From assembly GCA_003233535.1 (NCBI GenBank), contig QIMA01000132.1:1-15296 (forward strand): a stretch of DNA of 15,296 nt, in the 5' to 3' direction. Source of the stretch: Rhodanobacteraceae bacterium. Its GTDB lineage: Bacteria > Pseudomonadota > Gammaproteobacteria > Xanthomonadales > SZUA-5. The notes beneath the pieces are model-generated. The model was not told where the DNA came from, did no database searches, and saw nothing but the letters and a program-made list of their open reading frames with translations. The stretch's first letter is position 1; every line of letters starts with the position of its first letter. Shown here one piece after another: positions 15,178 to 15,296 of this stretch. A program made the position numbers and the translations under genes.

Positions 15178-15296
15178 TTAGCCCGGCTGCTTCATGAACT
15201 CGTGCGATGCTCGCGCAGGACATTGGTAGGCCAGTGGTTTTTCTGCAGGAGCGGTGTAGTGGTTCATACACCCGACTGAGAAAAAATCGCTGGGTG
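15178..15296 (+). mobile_element. Dispersed CTAG-ended repeat, copy D (runs off the window)
   Basis: This copy begins TTAGCCCGGCTGCTTCATGA at 15178 and continues to the last base, so only the first 119 bases are seen. It aligns without gaps to copy C with about 13 differences. It keeps the GGTGTAGTGGTTCATACACC hairpin exactly. The first stem reads GTGCGA/TCGCGC, where a C-to-T change relative to copy C is tolerated as a T-G pair. The left flank is TTAG rather than CTAG. It lies 86 bases upstream of the diguanylate cyclase start. Confidence 0.85.

Noticed and set aside
609..15296. The repeated elements considered as a CRISPR array or tRNA-like genes.
   Set aside because: Copies are kilobases apart with no spacer periodicity, and the GGTGTA...TACACC hairpin does not belong to a cloverleaf.

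Overview
The window looks like chromosomal DNA of a GC-rich gammaproteobacterium, most likely of the Lysobacterales (Xanthomonadales). That placement is an inference. It rests on a topoisomerase I without zinc fingers but with a long lysine/alanine/proline-rich tail, a large secreted protein ending in two copies of an 'EPGWG...HQGDL...WYTY' domain common in that order, and a Hanks-type kinase with a TPR sensor. No rRNA or tRNA gene was seen.

Layout, left to right. The window opens in the last 56 codons of a TauE/SafE-type membrane permease. A short membrane protein on the minus strand follows, with its own terminator. A TerB-like protein (minus) and an HlyD/MacA-type membrane-fusion adaptor (plus) are divergently arranged. 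The adaptor has no ABC transporter partner genes after it; instead there is a palindrome-rich repeat and a possible relic of an FtsX-type permease. A 1218-residue secreted multidomain protein comes next, then a TPR serine/threonine kinase closely followed by a 108-residue protein. A 655-base gene-free leader precedes topA, and a convergent membrane-bound diguanylate cyclase closes the gene set.

The most unusual feature is a family of small dispersed elements with terminal inverted repeats beginning CTAGCCCGG (once TTAGCCCGG). Three copies (609-782, reversed; 7266-7433; 15178 to the window end) share a roughly 170-base core with conserved stem-loops. A fourth (2881-3105) has the same ends around an unrelated palindromic core, and a lone end lies at 10596-10612. 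They occupy four of the largest intergenic spaces. Two copies begin exactly at a stop codon, so that the CTAG of the element contains the TAG stop of the gene. They resemble, in size and architecture, MITE/Correia/ERIC-type elements, but I do not recognise this family.

The genes do not form one pathway. Plausible functional units are kinase plus 108-residue protein (signalling), the diguanylate cyclase (c-di-GMP), the adaptor (what remains of an efflux operon) and topA (housekeeping).
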